From contig NZ_WXFG01000029.1 in NCBI RefSeq assembly GCF_009881055.1, forward strand, positions 1 to 64,000: a stretch of DNA of 64,000 nucleotides, written 5' to 3'. Every line of letters starts with the position of its first letter. Position 1 is the first letter of the stretch. The notes under the pieces are model-generated. The model was not told the DNA's origin. It worked only from the letters and a program-made list of their open reading frames with translations, and ran no database searches. The position numbers and the translations under genes were made by a program. The stretch is from Peptoclostridium sp. (lineage in GTDB: Bacteria > Bacillota > Clostridia > Peptostreptococcales > Peptostreptococcaceae). Shown one piece after another: positions 17,660 to 26,471 of this stretch.

Positions 17660-18658
17660 CTATTCACCATGAAGGGAATTCTTGATTTCCCCTACTACAT
17701 TGCCATCGACATATTTCATCGCATATCTTATTGCATTTTTTACCGCCTTCGCATCCGAGCTTCCATGAGCCTTTATGAGCGCTCCATCCACGCCTACAAA
17801 TGGAGCTCCTCCATATTCCGAGTAGTCAAGCTCGCTTTTCATTCTCCTAAGGCCGTCCCTGACAAGCAGAGCTCCCAGCTTAGAGAGTATGCTTTCCATG
17901 AATACACCTTTGAGCTTGCCCATTATAAAATCAGCTACGCCCTCAATGAGCTTTAGTATGACATTTCCTGTAAAGCCATCGCACACTACTACGTCAGCCT
18001 TGCCCTCCGGAATCTCCCTGGCTTCAACATTGCCAACAAAGTTTATACGGCTTTCCTCCTTGAGAAGCTCATAGGCAGCTTTCGTAAGCTCATTCCCCTT
18101 ACCTTCCTCAGAGCCGACATTAACTATAGCTACTGTTGGCGATTTGACACCGAGAACCTGTTTTGCATAAATCGAACCCATTATACCAAACTGAGATAGA
18201 TTCAGCGGCTTGCAATCGGCGTTCGCGCCAGCATCAAGAAGAAGCGTAAATCCTTTTTTGCTCGGCAGTGCAGTGCAGAGCGCCGGTCTGTCCACCCCAG
18301 ATATCCTGCCTATAACCAACAGTCCTCCTGCGAGCAAAGCCCCGGTATTGCCTGCAGAAACAGCAGCATCAGCCTTTTTCTCTTTGACTAGCTCAAGTGC
18401 AACCATCATTGATGAATCCTTCTTGCCTTTAACAGCCTTCACAGGTTTATCATCATTAGTTACAACCTGAGTTGTATGTACTATTTCAAGTTTCCCCTTG
18501 TCATAGCTGTATTTTTGAAATTCTTTTTCCAAAACAGCCTTGTCGCCGGTAACAATAATATCAGCACCATACTCATTTATTGCATCAACTATGCCCTTGA
18601 CTGTAGAAAAAGGTGCATGGTCCCCGCCCATACCATCTATAGCTATCTTCAACTTCAT
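17660..18658 (-). CDS. plsX: Phosphate acyltransferase PlsX
   Basis: A 332-residue enzyme that makes acyl-phosphate from acyl-ACP for phospholipid synthesis through PlsY. The family motifs IAIDGMGGDHAP (N-terminus), SAGNTGALLAGG (near 100) and DGFTGNVILKLIEG (near 240) are present. The ATG overlaps the fapR stop (ATGA), so the two are translationally coupled. A FapR-type operator follows the gene. Confidence 0.97.
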   Translation of the reverse strand: MKLKIAIDGMGGDHAPFSTVKGIVDAINEYGADIIVTGDKAVLEKEFQKYSYDKGKLEIVHTTQVVTNDDKPVKAVKGKKDSSMMVALELVKEKKADAAVSAGNTGALLAGGLLVIGRISGVDRPALCTALPSKKGFTLLLDAGANADCKPLNLSQFGIMGSIYAKQVLGVKSPTVAIVNVGSEEGKGNELTKAAYELLKEESRINFVGNVEAREIPEGKADVVVCDGFTGNVILKLIEGVADFIMGKLKGVFMESILSKLGALLVRDGLRRMKSELDYSEYGGAPFVGVDGALIKAHGSSDAKAVKNAIRYAMKYVDGNVVGEIKNSLHGE

Positions 18659-19224
18659 GCCTCCTTGTCCGCAAGCTCGTCAAATATGAATTTGCCTCTG
18701 AATACCTGTTCCTGGGCCTGATTGTTAATCTTTACATGCACATAATGTTTTCTTCCGCGCTTCCTGGCAACCTCAGCTTTTGCCACCAGCTTCTCCCCAG
18801 ATTTTATAGGGGTGATTGTCTTTATATTTGCAACCCCAAGAAGCACAGCGGGCGCATCAATGACAGCCATCGCAAGCGACTCTGCCTGACCAAAAATGTA
18901 GTGACCTTTTACTATGCCCGATTTGCTGTATATCATATCATCCGTAGTTTCTAGTATGGAAATGCCTATACTGCCTATTTCCAGATTCACTAGCTCTCCT
19001 ACAATTTCTCCGCCAATCAGAGTTGTCACTTTTTCAACATTTGATTCGGCTATTTTTTTGACTCTCTCCCTGTATTCTGGTATTCCAAGGGTAAGCCGGT
19101 CAAGCCTCACCGTCTGTATGCTGACATTGAAATATTCAGAAAGCTCCTCATCCGTATAAAATGGATCTTCCTTGAGCATATCTATGAGTTCGCTTTGCCT
19201 TTCGCTTTTTCTTTTTTTTCTCAC
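18655..19224 (-). CDS. fapR: Fatty-acid and phospholipid transcription repressor FapR
   Basis: A protein of about 189 residues. An N-terminal DeoR-like helix-turn-helix (about 10-55, with FYTDEELSEYFNVSIQTVRLDRL) is followed by a hot-dog thioesterase-like effector domain. In Bacillus the effector domain binds malonyl-CoA and releases DNA. The very basic start (VRKKRKSER) is typical. I prefer the GTG at 19224, with GAGGTGA 5 bases upstream; a GTG at 19233 is possible but would lie within that ribosome site. It leads the plsX-fab cluster it is expected to regulate. Confidence 0.93.
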   Translation of the reverse strand: MRKKRKSERQSELIDMLKEDPFYTDEELSEYFNVSIQTVRLDRLTLGIPEYRERVKKIAESNVEKVTTLIGGEIVGELVNLEIGSIGISILETTDDMIYSKSGIVKGHYIFGQAESLAMAVIDAPAVLLGVANIKTITPIKSGEKLVAKAEVARKRGRKHYVHVKINNQAQEQVFRGKFIFDELADKEA

Positions 19225-19270
19225 TAAACTCACCTCTACAAACCATCAGGTAATGCATCTTCAGTCTGGT

Positions 19271-19301
19271 AAAAAAAAAGCATGTAGACTATGCTACATG
19301 C
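19271..19301 (-). terminator. Rho-independent terminator after rpmF
   Basis: An 8-bp stem (GCATGTAG/CTACATGC) with a 6-base loop is followed on the minus strand by nine T residues. It separates the DUF177-rpmF transcript from fapR. Confidence 0.9.
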
Positions 19302-19311
19302 CCTCCCAAAC

Positions 19312-19491
19312 TTATTCAGAAACTACTACTTCTTTGCCTTTGTAGTGTCCGCATTCCGGGCACACTCTGTGAGGCATCTTTGGTTCATGACAATTAGGAC
19401 AAGCCACAAATCCTGGTGCCGTCATCTTCATGTTTGCCGCTCTTCTTGAACGTGAATCACATTTTCCTGTTTTACGCTTTGGTACTGCCAT
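19312..19491 (-). CDS. rpmF: 50S ribosomal protein L32
   Basis: A 59-residue basic protein starting MAVPKRKTGKCDSRSRRA. The zinc ribbon is intact, with CPNC near residue 31 and CPEC near 44, followed by GHYKGKEVV, so it is the zinc-binding (C+) form. AGGAGG lies about 7 bases before the ATG. It lies 24 bases downstream of the DUF177 gene and ends at the terminator at 19271-19301. Confidence 0.98.
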   Translation of the reverse strand: MAVPKRKTGKCDSRSRRAANMKMTAPGFVACPNCHEPKMPHRVCPECGHYKGKEVVVSE

Positions 19492-19515
19492 TGGTATTAC
19501 CTCCTAATATTAATT

Positions 19516-20040
19516 CTATAGCAAATCTTTTAATTTTTCAAAACGAGGGTCTGTAAGCCTCTCATCCTTTTGCTCTTTGCTGCACTTGCATTCCTCGACG
19601 TTCAGATCGACTCCGCAGTCTGGGCAAATCCCCTTGCATTCATCGCTGCAGAGCAGTTTCTGAGGGGTGTTGATGATTATAGTGTCCCTTATTATGTTGT
19701 GGAAGTTGAGCACTTCCCCTTCATACAAGAAAACATCCTCTTCTCCCTCAAGAGCCTCTTCCTCTTCAGCTTCGTGAACAAGGAACCCTTGAGCCTGAGC
19801 ATCTATCTCCACCTGAATATTCGTAAGGCACCTGCTGCAGGAATCCTCTATTACTGTCATGATTCTGCAGTCAAGATACATGCCTTCGTCGGTATTGGCT
19901 ATGCTGCCTTCTACCTTCACAGGCGCAGTGACCTTAACTCTTCTGCCGTCAATATCGATTGAGTCTATTTTTTCTTCAAAATCCAGATATACTATATCCA
20001 GTTCTCTAGACTTCAATTCTCCTAGGCTAATATTTTTCAT
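19516..20040 (-). CDS. DUF177 (YceD) protein, rRNA accumulation factor
   Basis: A 174-residue YceD/DUF177 protein. It has the CSRCLTN segment near residue 90 and a C-terminal Cys cluster (CSDECKGICPDCG and ECKCS) that likely binds a metal. In plants and bacteria members are linked to 23S rRNA accumulation. It is almost always paired with rpmF, as here. GAGGTGA precedes the ATG. It is read from the consensus promoter at 20069-20097. Confidence 0.92.
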   Translation of the reverse strand: MKNISLGELKSRELDIVYLDFEEKIDSIDIDGRRVKVTAPVKVEGSIANTDEGMYLDCRIMTVIEDSCSRCLTNIQVEIDAQAQGFLVHEAEEEEALEGEEDVFLYEGEVLNFHNIIRDTIIINTPQKLLCSDECKGICPDCGVDLNVEECKCSKEQKDERLTDPRFEKLKDLL

Positions 20041-20068
20041 GCACTCACCTCAACAAATTGCCAAATTT

Positions 20069-20097
20069 ATTATACAAATTCGCAAGTTCTTTGTCAA
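20069..20097 (-). promoter_or_regulatory. Consensus sigma-A promoter of DUF177-rpmF
   Basis: A perfect TTGACA (20097-20092) and TATAAT (20074-20069) are separated by 17 bases. The start would be about 20060, giving a short leader of about 20 bases. Confidence 0.9.
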
Positions 20098-20112
20098 GTA
20101 TTTTTACTTGAT

Positions 20113-20144
20113 AGATAAAAAAGGTGGAGTTAGATCCACCTTTT
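20113..20144 (-). terminator. Rho-independent terminator of ackA
   Basis: A 10-bp stem (AAAAGGTGGA/TCCACCTTTT) lies 16 bases after the ackA stop and is followed by TTTTTTATC on the minus strand. It isolates ackA from the downstream DUF177-rpmF promoter. Confidence 0.9.
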
Positions 20145-20159
20145 ATTATTTCGTCCAAA

Positions 20160-21350
20160 CTATTTTGCTAGCGCAGCTGTGTCTCTAGCTATCACAAGCT
20201 CTTCATTTGTTGGGATTACGATTATCTTAACCTTTGAATCATCTGTGCTTACTACTGTTTCTTTTCCTCTTACGTTGTTCTTTTCTTTGTCTATAACTAT
20301 GCCAAGACCTTCAAGTCCTTCGCATATATCTTCTCTCATTGATATAGAGTTTTCTCCAAGGCCTGCAGTGAACACTACAGCATCTACTCCGCCCATTTCA
20401 GCCATGTAAGAGCCTATATACTTCTTAACTCTTTTAGCGAAAGCTTCAAGCGCAACCTGAGCAAGCTCATTTCCTTCGTTGGCCGCATTCTCAACATCTC
20501 TAAAGTCACTGCTTATGCATGACATTCCAAGTATGCCCGACTGCTTGTTAAGAAGAGAATCAACCTGAGCAGCGTTTAGGTTCTCCTTGTCCATTATGAA
20601 CTTGACTATTGCAGGGTCTATGTCGCCGCATCTAGTTCCCATTATTGAACCCTCAAGAGGAGTAAGCCCCATTGAAGTATCTACTGATTTTCCGTACTCA
20701 ACAGCAGTTATGCTGGCGCCGTTTCCAAGGTGGCAAGTTATTATCTTAAGGTCTTTTATGTCTTTTCCAAGTATAGATGCAGCTCTGTCAGAAACATACT
20801 TGTGTGATGTTCCGTGGAAGCCGTATTTTCTTATTCCGTGCTTCTCATAAAGCTCGTATGGAAGTCCGTATAGGTATGAAGATTTTGGCATTGTCTGATG
20901 GAACGCAGTGTCGAAAACCGCAACGTGAGGAACATTTGGAAGTATCTCTTTACAAGCATCTATGCCCATTATGTTTGCTGGATTGTGAAGCGGTGCCAGG
21001 TCTGAACAGTCTTTTATTGCATCCATAACTTCTGGAGTTATTAGAACAGAGCTTGCAAACTTCTCTCCGCCGTGAACAACCCTGTGGCCTACAGCAGATA
21101 TTTCGCTCATGTCTGCAACAGCGCCGTGGTCCTTGTCTACAAGAGCCGAAAGCACGTGCTTAAGAGCATCTTTATGGTCCTTCATAGGATCTTCTATTAC
21201 TATTTTCTTTCCAGCAGCCTCATGAGTAAGCTTTGAGCCTTCTATTCCTATTCTCTCTACAAGTCCTTTTCCTAGAACCTCTTCATTTTGCATGTTGATA
21301 AGCTGGTACTTGAGTGAAGAACTTCCGCAGTTTATTACTAGAACGTTCAT
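20160..21350 (-). CDS. ackA: Acetate kinase
   Basis: A 396-residue enzyme that makes acetate and ATP from acetyl-phosphate and ADP. The ASKHA phosphate motif [13 protein letters not shown] is at the N-terminus, and [13 protein letters not shown] (near residue 87), the [10 protein letters not shown] segment (near 147), the HLGNGAS motif (near 207) and TAGLGENS (near 323) follow. In an amino-acid fermenter this is a main substrate-level ATP source. It has its own promoter and terminator, so it appears monocistronic; phosphotransacetylase is not adjacent. GAGGAGG precedes the ATG. Confidence 0.98.
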   Translation of the reverse strand: MNVLVINCGSSSLKYQLINMQNEEVLGKGLVERIGIEGSKLTHEAAGKKIVIEDPMKDHKDALKHVLSALVDKDHGAVADMSEISAVGHRVVHGGEKFASSVLITPEVMDAIKDCSDLAPLHNPANIMGIDACKEILPNVPHVAVFDTAFHQTMPKSSYLYGLPYELYEKHGIRKYGFHGTSHKYVSDRAASILGKDIKDLKIITCHLGNGASITAVEYGKSVDTSMGLTPLEGSIMGTRCGDIDPAIVKFIMDKENLNAAQVDSLLNKQSGILGMSCISSDFRDVENAANEGNELAQVALEAFAKRVKKYIGSYMAEMGGVDAVVFTAGLGENSISMREDICEGLEGLGIVIDKEKNNVRGKETVVSTDDSKVKIIVIPTNEELVIARDTAALAK

Positions 21351-21391
21351 TTATTGTGCCTCCTCGATTATTATGTATTATTTTTTATTGT

Positions 21392-21432
21392 AAAAGTCGA
21401 TTAATTAAAATAATCAAACTTTTTCGACTTTT
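21392..21432 (-). promoter_or_regulatory. Stem-loop in the ackA 5' leader
   Basis: Arms of 9 bases (21392-21400 and 21424-21432) are perfectly complementary. The stem falls within the roughly 90-base leader that follows the ackA promoter. No known riboswitch pattern is recognised. Confidence 0.45.
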
Positions 21433-21447
21433 TGATACCCATTAACT

Positions 21448-21476
21448 ATTTTATAACATTTCGAGCTAATTTTCAA
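21448..21476 (-). promoter_or_regulatory. Sigma-A promoter of ackA
   Basis: TTGAAA (21476-21471) and TAAAAT (21453-21448) are spaced by 17 bases. An alternative -10, TATAAA, overlaps with 15-base spacing. Confidence 0.65.
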
Positions 21477-21542
21477 AAAGTAAATCAAAACACGCACAAG
21501 ATAATTTTATAACATCATCAGAAATAAATAAAGACTTTTAAT

Positions 21543-21580
21543 AAAAAAGACTTCAACCAAAACTGTTTGGTCAAAGCCTT
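21543..21580 (-). terminator. Terminator of selC
   Basis: A stem (GGCTTTGACCAAA against TTTGGTTGAAGTC, with two mismatches) and a short loop are followed by a T run on the minus strand, about 12 bases after the tRNA-Sec CCA end. Confidence 0.85.
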
Positions 21581-21592
21581 AATCTGCATAAT

Positions 21593-21689
21593 TGGCGGGA
21601 ATATGTGGGAATCGAACCCACCCAGGAGGCTCTTAACCCCCCGAACTGGTTTTGAAGACCAGAGGGCACACCAGCACCCATCTACTCCC
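21593..21689 (-). tRNA. selC: tRNA-Sec (anticodon UCA)
   Basis: A 97-base tRNA with encoded CCA. The anticodon stem CUGGU/ACCAG presents a UUCAAAA-type loop with anticodon UCA, which reads UGA. A long variable arm (GGGGGG...CCUCC) and an extended acceptor/T-arm (GUGGG-UUCGAUU-CCCAC) are typical of selenocysteine tRNA. The acceptor begins GGGAGUA and ends UAUUCCC with a G discriminator. Serine is loaded first, then converted to selenocysteine by SelA. It has its own promoter and terminator and lies just downstream of selB. Confidence 0.97.
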
Positions 21690-21713
21690 AAATTTTCTTG
21701 TTGAACAAAACTT

Positions 21714-21742
21714 ATTATATCATAAGCTTTTTTGATATTCAA
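21714..21742 (-). promoter_or_regulatory. Sigma-A promoter of selC
   Basis: TTGAAT (21742-21737) and TATAAT (21719-21714) are spaced by 17 bases, about 25 bases upstream of the mature tRNA 5' end. Confidence 0.85.
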
Positions 21743-21815
21743 CCCACAAATATATAAAATATCTATAATTTATTTCATAACAAACATAGACAGCTTTATT
21801 ATTTTTAATAGAGGA

Positions 21816-21852
21816 AGAGGCGCAGCAGTTTTTATACCGGTGCAACGCCTCT
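21816..21852 (-). terminator. Hairpin after selB, probable weak terminator
   Basis: Arms AGAGGCGTTGCA and TGCTGCGCCTCT pair with a two-base internal mismatch and enclose 13 bases. It lies about 30 bases after the selB stop. The following TCCTCTATTAAAAATAA is only moderately T-rich, so it is a weak terminator or a 3' stabiliser. Confidence 0.5.
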
Positions 21853-21883
21853 ATTCCTATTATATTCTTTAATTCCTGTGTTC

Positions 21884-23764
21884 CTATGAGAGGACGCGTT
21901 TTTCTCCTATCCTTCTTGTAATCCTCTTTCTGTCGAAATCCTCCAGCAGAAGCATCGCGTATTTCCTGCTTGCGCCTATCATATCCCTGAATTCAGCGAG
22001 CGTAATCTCGCCGTTTTCTTGAATATGCGCCTTGAGAAGCTCCAGAGCCTTTTCGTATATGTCTTTATGGAAAACAATGTCTTCAGAAACCCTTACCAGC
22101 ATGTCTCCCACCATGGACTCAAACACCTGAACGTATTCAGGCCTCTCGCCAGTTATTACGTCAATCTGCTCAGGAGAGAAACCGCCCTGCCTTATAGTCG
22201 CTTCCATCTCATGCCTTATTTTCAGGTCGGCTTCACTGAATTCAACTTTGAAGCCGCTTATAGAAGCCAGATTTTCTTCAATCCTTATGTCTCCGCCTGC
22301 CGCAACCTTGTCCAGGAGAATGTCAAAATCCTTGCTCTTTAGCTTGCTTTCGACTCTTGAGCGGAGCTCCTCTTTTAGCATTCCTCTTTTAAGCCTGCTG
22401 GTCTTGTGGAACTCCTCGAGCGTTCCGCATATTTTTTGCTTGAGTCGCTCATAATGCTCAAGATGGATGTAGAGACCATTTATATCAACAACACGCCCGT
22501 CTGCAACAAGGCCTTTTATGTTTTCAGCCACTATGTCCTCATTTTCTCCCAGCGTCTTGGCTATCTCCTTAAGAGCAGGATAGTCCTTTGAGTTCGTCCT
22601 TATGTTTTCTTCCACAACGTATTGGAGATCCCCGCTTTCCTTCATATTGAGCGAGCTTAGCACGTCCTCGTCAAAACGCTTGTGTTTTTTTGGATTAGTG
22701 TCTATTATTGCACCGCCACCCACAGTTATCATAGGCGAATAGTATCTTATGACAAAGCGGTCGTCCTTTTTAGCTACAATGTTATCCTCAAGCCTTATCT
22801 GGCAGAAGCATTCTTCACCGGGCGCGAGCTCTTCCCTGTCAAGAAAAGCTACCCTGCCGAGTATTTCTTTTGCGCCGTGGTACAGCCTTATTCTGTCCCA
22901 GTATCTCAGACCCCTGTCCAGATTCTTAATAAGCTTAAGCTTGACATCTACCATCATGGAGCTTTGCATGGAGTTTGGCTTTGCCAGAACGTCGCCTCGC
23001 TCTATTTCCTCCACCCTTACGTTTGCAAGGTTTATGGCAACCCTTTGGCCTGCATAAGCCGTTTTTTGCGACTCTCCGTGCACCTGAAGGCTTCTTATCT
23101 TAGTCTTTATCTCGCCCGGATATATCATCATGTCGTCATCGAGGTTCATCTTACCCTCTATTAGTGTGCCTGTAACTACAGTTCCAAAGCCCTTGATGCT
23201 GAATACCCTGTCAATGCTGAGCCTCGGGTTTGCATCAATGTTTTTGTCCTCAACCTCATCAGTAAGCCTGTCTATTTCCTCTGTGAGTTCCTTTATGCCG
23301 GTGCCGCTTATAGAGTCCACCTCGACAATGTCGGCATTCTCAAGGAATGTCCCTTCCAGCTTTTCCATAACATCTTCCTTTACAAGCTCCTTGAACTCCG
23401 TATCTACAGTATCTGCCTTCGTTATTACTACTAATCCCTTTTTTATGTTCAGGAGGTTGAGTATCTCAAGATGCTCTATAGTCTGGGGCATTACGCCTTC
23501 ATCTGCAGATACTACAAGCAGGACAAGGTCCATTCCATGGACGCCTGCCAGCATGTTTTTGATGAATTTTTCATGGCCGGGAACGTCAACAATGCCCGCT
23601 CTTTTTCCGCTTGGAAGGTCAAAATTGGCAAAGCCCAGATCTATTGATATGCCCCGTTTCTTTTCTTCCTTCAGCCTGTCTGTCTCCTTGCCTGTCAGGG
23701 CTTTTATAAGAGTCGTCTTGCCGTGGTCTATGTGTCCTGCCGTTCCAATTATTATGTTCTTCAT
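21884..23764 (-). CDS. selB: Selenocysteine-specific elongation factor SelB
   Basis: A 626-residue GTPase that carries Sec-tRNA to the ribosome at UGA codons marked by a SECIS hairpin. The N-terminal EF-Tu-like GTP domain has [10 protein letters not shown] (G1), RGISIDLGF (switch region), DVPGHEKFI (G3) and TKAD (G4). Domains II and III follow to about residue 350. The C-terminal third contains the winged-helix repeats that bind the SECIS RNA. The ATG has GGGAGG about 5 bases upstream, 9 bases after the selA stop. Length is typical. Confidence 0.97.
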   Translation of the reverse strand: MKNIIIGTAGHIDHGKTTLIKALTGKETDRLKEEKKRGISIDLGFANFDLPSGKRAGIVDVPGHEKFIKNMLAGVHGMDLVLLVVSADEGVMPQTIEHLEILNLLNIKKGLVVITKADTVDTEFKELVKEDVMEKLEGTFLENADIVEVDSISGTGIKELTEEIDRLTDEVEDKNIDANPRLSIDRVFSIKGFGTVVTGTLIEGKMNLDDDMMIYPGEIKTKIRSLQVHGESQKTAYAGQRVAINLANVRVEEIERGDVLAKPNSMQSSMMVDVKLKLIKNLDRGLRYWDRIRLYHGAKEILGRVAFLDREELAPGEECFCQIRLEDNIVAKKDDRFVIRYYSPMITVGGGAIIDTNPKKHKRFDEDVLSSLNMKESGDLQYVVEENIRTNSKDYPALKEIAKTLGENEDIVAENIKGLVADGRVVDINGLYIHLEHYERLKQKICGTLEEFHKTSRLKRGMLKEELRSRVESKLKSKDFDILLDKVAAGGDIRIEENLASISGFKVEFSEADLKIRHEMEATIRQGGFSPEQIDVITGERPEYVQVFESMVGDMLVRVSEDIVFHKDIYEKALELLKAHIQENGEITLAEFRDMIGASRKYAMLLLEDFDRKRITRRIGEKRVLS

Positions 23765-23773
23765 AAATCCTCC

Positions 23774-25177
23774 CTATCCCAGGATGTTTTTCAGCTGGTT
23801 GCATATTATTTCGTATTCTTCGTCAAAGAGAGTCCTGACATCTATTATATATTTCTCGTCATATATCCTGCCTATTATATGATCCTCGCAGAGCCTGAGG
23901 CTCTCTTCCAGCCTTGACACGCTCATGCTTTCAGGGACAATAGATATAACCCTGCTCTCTATTCTCTCAAGCGGGAGCGAGCCTCCTCCCACCTGTGAAT
24001 GGCCGACTTCTATGTTGACCTCAGCCGCAATGCCGAGCCTGCCTATCATACCATGAAGCCTTTGCGCTTTTTCTTCTATTTCGTCTATTGTGTATGTAAG
24101 CATTCTAAGTGTCGGTATCTTCTTTATGGCTATTTCTTCCTCGATATAGTATCTCATTGTGGCTTCAAGGGCGCATATTATGAACTTGTCGACCCTTAGA
24201 GCCCTGGTCATCTGGTTTTTCTTCATCTTCTCTATATATTTTTTCTTTCCGACAATTATTCCCGCCTGAGGACCGCCGAGTATCTTGTCACCGCTGAAGG
24301 TCACAATGTCTGCCCCTTTCCTGAGCGAATCCATTACTGTAGGCTCGTATGATAGGCCGTATTTAGAAAGATCTATGAATACGCCGCTACCCAGGTCCTC
24401 TATGACAGGTATGTCGTATTTGTCTCCTATCTCCCTTAGTTCCTCAAGCTCGGGCGTGTTTGTAAAGCCCACGACTCTGAAGTTGCTTGTGTGCACCTTC
24501 AAAAGAGCGCCTGTATTTTCAGTTATGGCTGCCTCATAGTCTGATGCGTACGTCTTGTTGGTTGTGCCAACTTCCACCAGCTTTGCGCCGCTCTGCTCCA
24601 TTACGCTAGGTATCCTGAAGGAGCCTCCTATTTCAACAAGCTCCCCCCTGGAGGTTATGACTTCCTTGCCCTGGGCCATAGTTCCAAGCACAAGCATAAC
24701 TGCTGCAGCATTGTTGTTTACAACCAACACGTCCTCCGCTCCTGTGATTTTTCTCACTATATCCTCAAGATGGGAGTATCTCGAGCCTCTTTTGCCGCTT
24801 TCAATATCATATTCAAGATTTGAATATCTTGAAGCGATAAGCCAAAGATCCTCCTTGATTTCCTCGGCCATAGGAGATCGGCCCAGGTTGGTATGCACTA
24901 CAACCCCAGTGGCGTTTATGACCCTTTTGAGTTTGAGGGCGTATTTCAGCTTCAGCTGGTCCTTTATCTCATTAATGAGTATTTCCTCATTTATATCGAA
25001 GCTTTCCATCTCACCTTCGGCAAGTGCTAGTATTTTCTTCCTTGCCATGTCAATTTGTTCCCTTATCACCTCTACTATAAGGCTCCTTGGGTACTGCTTT
25101 TCAAGCTCTATTATGCATCCATTGCTCAGGACCTTGTCTACAGAAGGCAGTTTTGAAAAAAGCGTCTTTTTATCCAT
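23774..25177 (-). CDS. selA: L-seryl-tRNA(Sec) selenium transferase
   Basis: A 467-residue PLP enzyme that converts Ser-tRNA(Sec) to Sec-tRNA(Sec) using selenophosphate from SelD. It has [15 protein letters not shown] near residue 85, [15 protein letters not shown] near 130, and the PLP Lys in [14 protein letters not shown] (near 297). Length and motifs match bacterial SelA. It has its own promoter in the gap after selD and is followed closely by selB. Confidence 0.97.
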   Translation of the reverse strand: MDKKTLFSKLPSVDKVLSNGCIIELEKQYPRSLIVEVIREQIDMARKKILALAEGEMESFDINEEILINEIKDQLKLKYALKLKRVINATGVVVHTNLGRSPMAEEIKEDLWLIASRYSNLEYDIESGKRGSRYSHLEDIVRKITGAEDVLVVNNNAAAVMLVLGTMAQGKEVITSRGELVEIGGSFRIPSVMEQSGAKLVEVGTTNKTYASDYEAAITENTGALLKVHTSNFRVVGFTNTPELEELREIGDKYDIPVIEDLGSGVFIDLSKYGLSYEPTVMDSLRKGADIVTFSGDKILGGPQAGIIVGKKKYIEKMKKNQMTRALRVDKFIICALEATMRYYIEEEIAIKKIPTLRMLTYTIDEIEEKAQRLHGMIGRLGIAAEVNIEVGHSQVGGGSLPLERIESRVISIVPESMSVSRLEESLRLCEDHIIGRIYDEKYIIDVRTLFDEEYEIICNQLKNILG

Positions 25178-25226
25178 ATGTATTATTGCACCCCTTTGAA
25201 CTTTAATCTTTTATCAATATATTATG

Positions 25227-25255
25227 ATTATATAACACTTGAAAAATCTAACCAA
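25227..25255 (-). promoter_or_regulatory. Sigma-A promoter of selA-selB
   Basis: TTGGTT (25255-25250) and TATAAT (25232-25227) are spaced by 17 bases, in the 134-base gap between selD and selA. Confidence 0.7.
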
Positions 25256-25292
25256 CACCAAAAGCTCCTATTTTCTCGATTGCGCAAAGCTA

Positions 25293-25311
25293 ATGGGGCT
25301 CGAGGCCCCAT
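25293..25311 (-). terminator. GC-rich hairpin immediately after selD
   Basis: A 7-bp stem (ATGGGGC/GCCCCAT) with a 5-base loop directly follows the selD stop codon. The downstream sequence TAGCTTTGCG lacks a strong T run, so termination would be partial. Confidence 0.5.
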
Positions 25312-25312
25312 A

Positions 25313-26356
25313 TTATATTACTATTATGCTTTTTTCTTCCTTGCTCAATACCCTGCCCACTATCTTTGCCGCAAGGCTGCCGCAGCTTATCATTTTGTCG
25401 GCCAGAGCCCTGGCATGTTCCTGTGGAACTGATACCAGCAGGCCTCCCGACGTCTGTGGATCGTACAAGATGTCCATTATAGGTTCGCTTACACCCTTGC
25501 AGAGCACATCGCCCTGGATGAATTTTTTGTTCCTGTACATTCCCGCCGGGATTATCCCCATCTTTGCGAGCTCCTCTGCCTCAGACATTACAGGCACATC
25601 CCCAGAGAATATTTCAAGCGTCACTCCGGAGCCCTTTGCCATTTCAGCTGCATGCCCCAGGAAGCCAAAGCCGGTTATATCAGTAACCGAGTTTACTTCA
25701 AAGCCGTCGAGCGCCTCTGCGGCATACTTGTTGAGGTGCGCCATTATTTTTACAACCTCATCCACGGTGCTTTTTTGCACCATGTCGGCCTTCATGCCGG
25801 TGCTTACTATTCCCGTGCCTATGGGCTTTGTAAGGATGAGAGCGTCCCCCGGCTTTGCACCTGAATTGGCCAGCACCCTGTCTGGATGTACAAGTCCTGC
25901 AACCGAAAGACCGTATTTGGGCTCCTTGTCATCGACAGTATGACCCCCAACCAGTATTGCACCAGCCTCTATCACCTTGTCTGCTCCGCCCTTTAGTATT
26001 TCTCCCAGAATCGACATGTCATAGCACGATGGGAAGCATACTATGTTCATGGCTACTATCGGTTTGCCGCCCATAGCATACACGTCAGAGAGCGAGTTTG
26101 AGGCCGCTATCTGGCCAAACAGGTACGGATCGTCCACCATCGGCGTAAAAAAGTCAAGGGTCTGTATAAGCGCCTTGTTGTCGTCCAATTTATATACAGC
26201 AGCATCATCAGATTTATCAAAACCTACAAGAAGCCTTTCATCGAACATTTTGGGAAGTCCGATAAGCGCCTTGGCCAGATCCTCCGGCCCAATCTTGGCT
26301 GCTCATCCTGAGGCTGCTACCATCTGCGTGAGCTTTATGTCCTTGCTGCTTTTCAT
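25313..26356 (-). CDS. selD: Selenophosphate synthase SelD, selenocysteine-containing (UGA at codon 18)
   Basis: A 347-residue ATP-dependent enzyme that makes selenophosphate, the selenium donor for SelA. Reading from the ATG at 26356 (GGAGGTGG upstream), the N-terminus is [17 protein letters not shown], then an in-frame TGA at 26303-26305, then [13 protein letters not shown]. The TGA falls at the catalytic Cys/Sec position of SelD, which is followed by the conserved Lys (AAK here, usually GCK). Frame, homology and ribosome site all continue across it, so it is selenocysteine rather than a stop. Downstream motifs [38 protein letters not shown] and VGGHTVDD are typical. A conventional gene caller would start at the Met at 26248 and lose 36 residues including the active site. 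The selA, selB and selC genes follow. Confidence 0.95.
26271..26292 (-). promoter_or_regulatory. Candidate bacterial SECIS hairpin in selD
   Basis: Ten bases after the UGA, UUGG-G-CC pairs with GGCCAA (one bulged G) around a GGAGGAUCU loop. A short stem starting about 11 bases after UGA is the bacterial SECIS arrangement, and the loop resembles the AGGUCU loop of E. coli fdhF. SelB recruitment is inferred. Confidence 0.6.
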
Positions 26357-26388
26357 ATTTCCACCTCCGCAATTAACTAACATATTTG

Positions 26389-26416
26389 AGTATATCACAA
26401 TTATCTATCCCTACAA
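26389..26416 (-). promoter_or_regulatory. Possible promoter of selD
   Basis: TTGTAG (26416-26411) and TATACT (26394-26389) are spaced by 16 bases, about 35 bases upstream of the selD ATG. Confidence 0.45.
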
Positions 26417-26471
26417 ATACACTGATATGATATTGCTATAGAAAATAATGTTGAAAAAACAAAAGAAATTT

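Noticed and set aside
21518..21742. Minus-strand open frame of 74 codons
   Set aside because: It runs through tRNA-Sec and its terminator.
25313..26248. SelD starting at the Met at 26248
   Set aside because: It lacks the catalytic N-terminus and a ribosome site; the frame continues across a TGA that fits selenocysteine.
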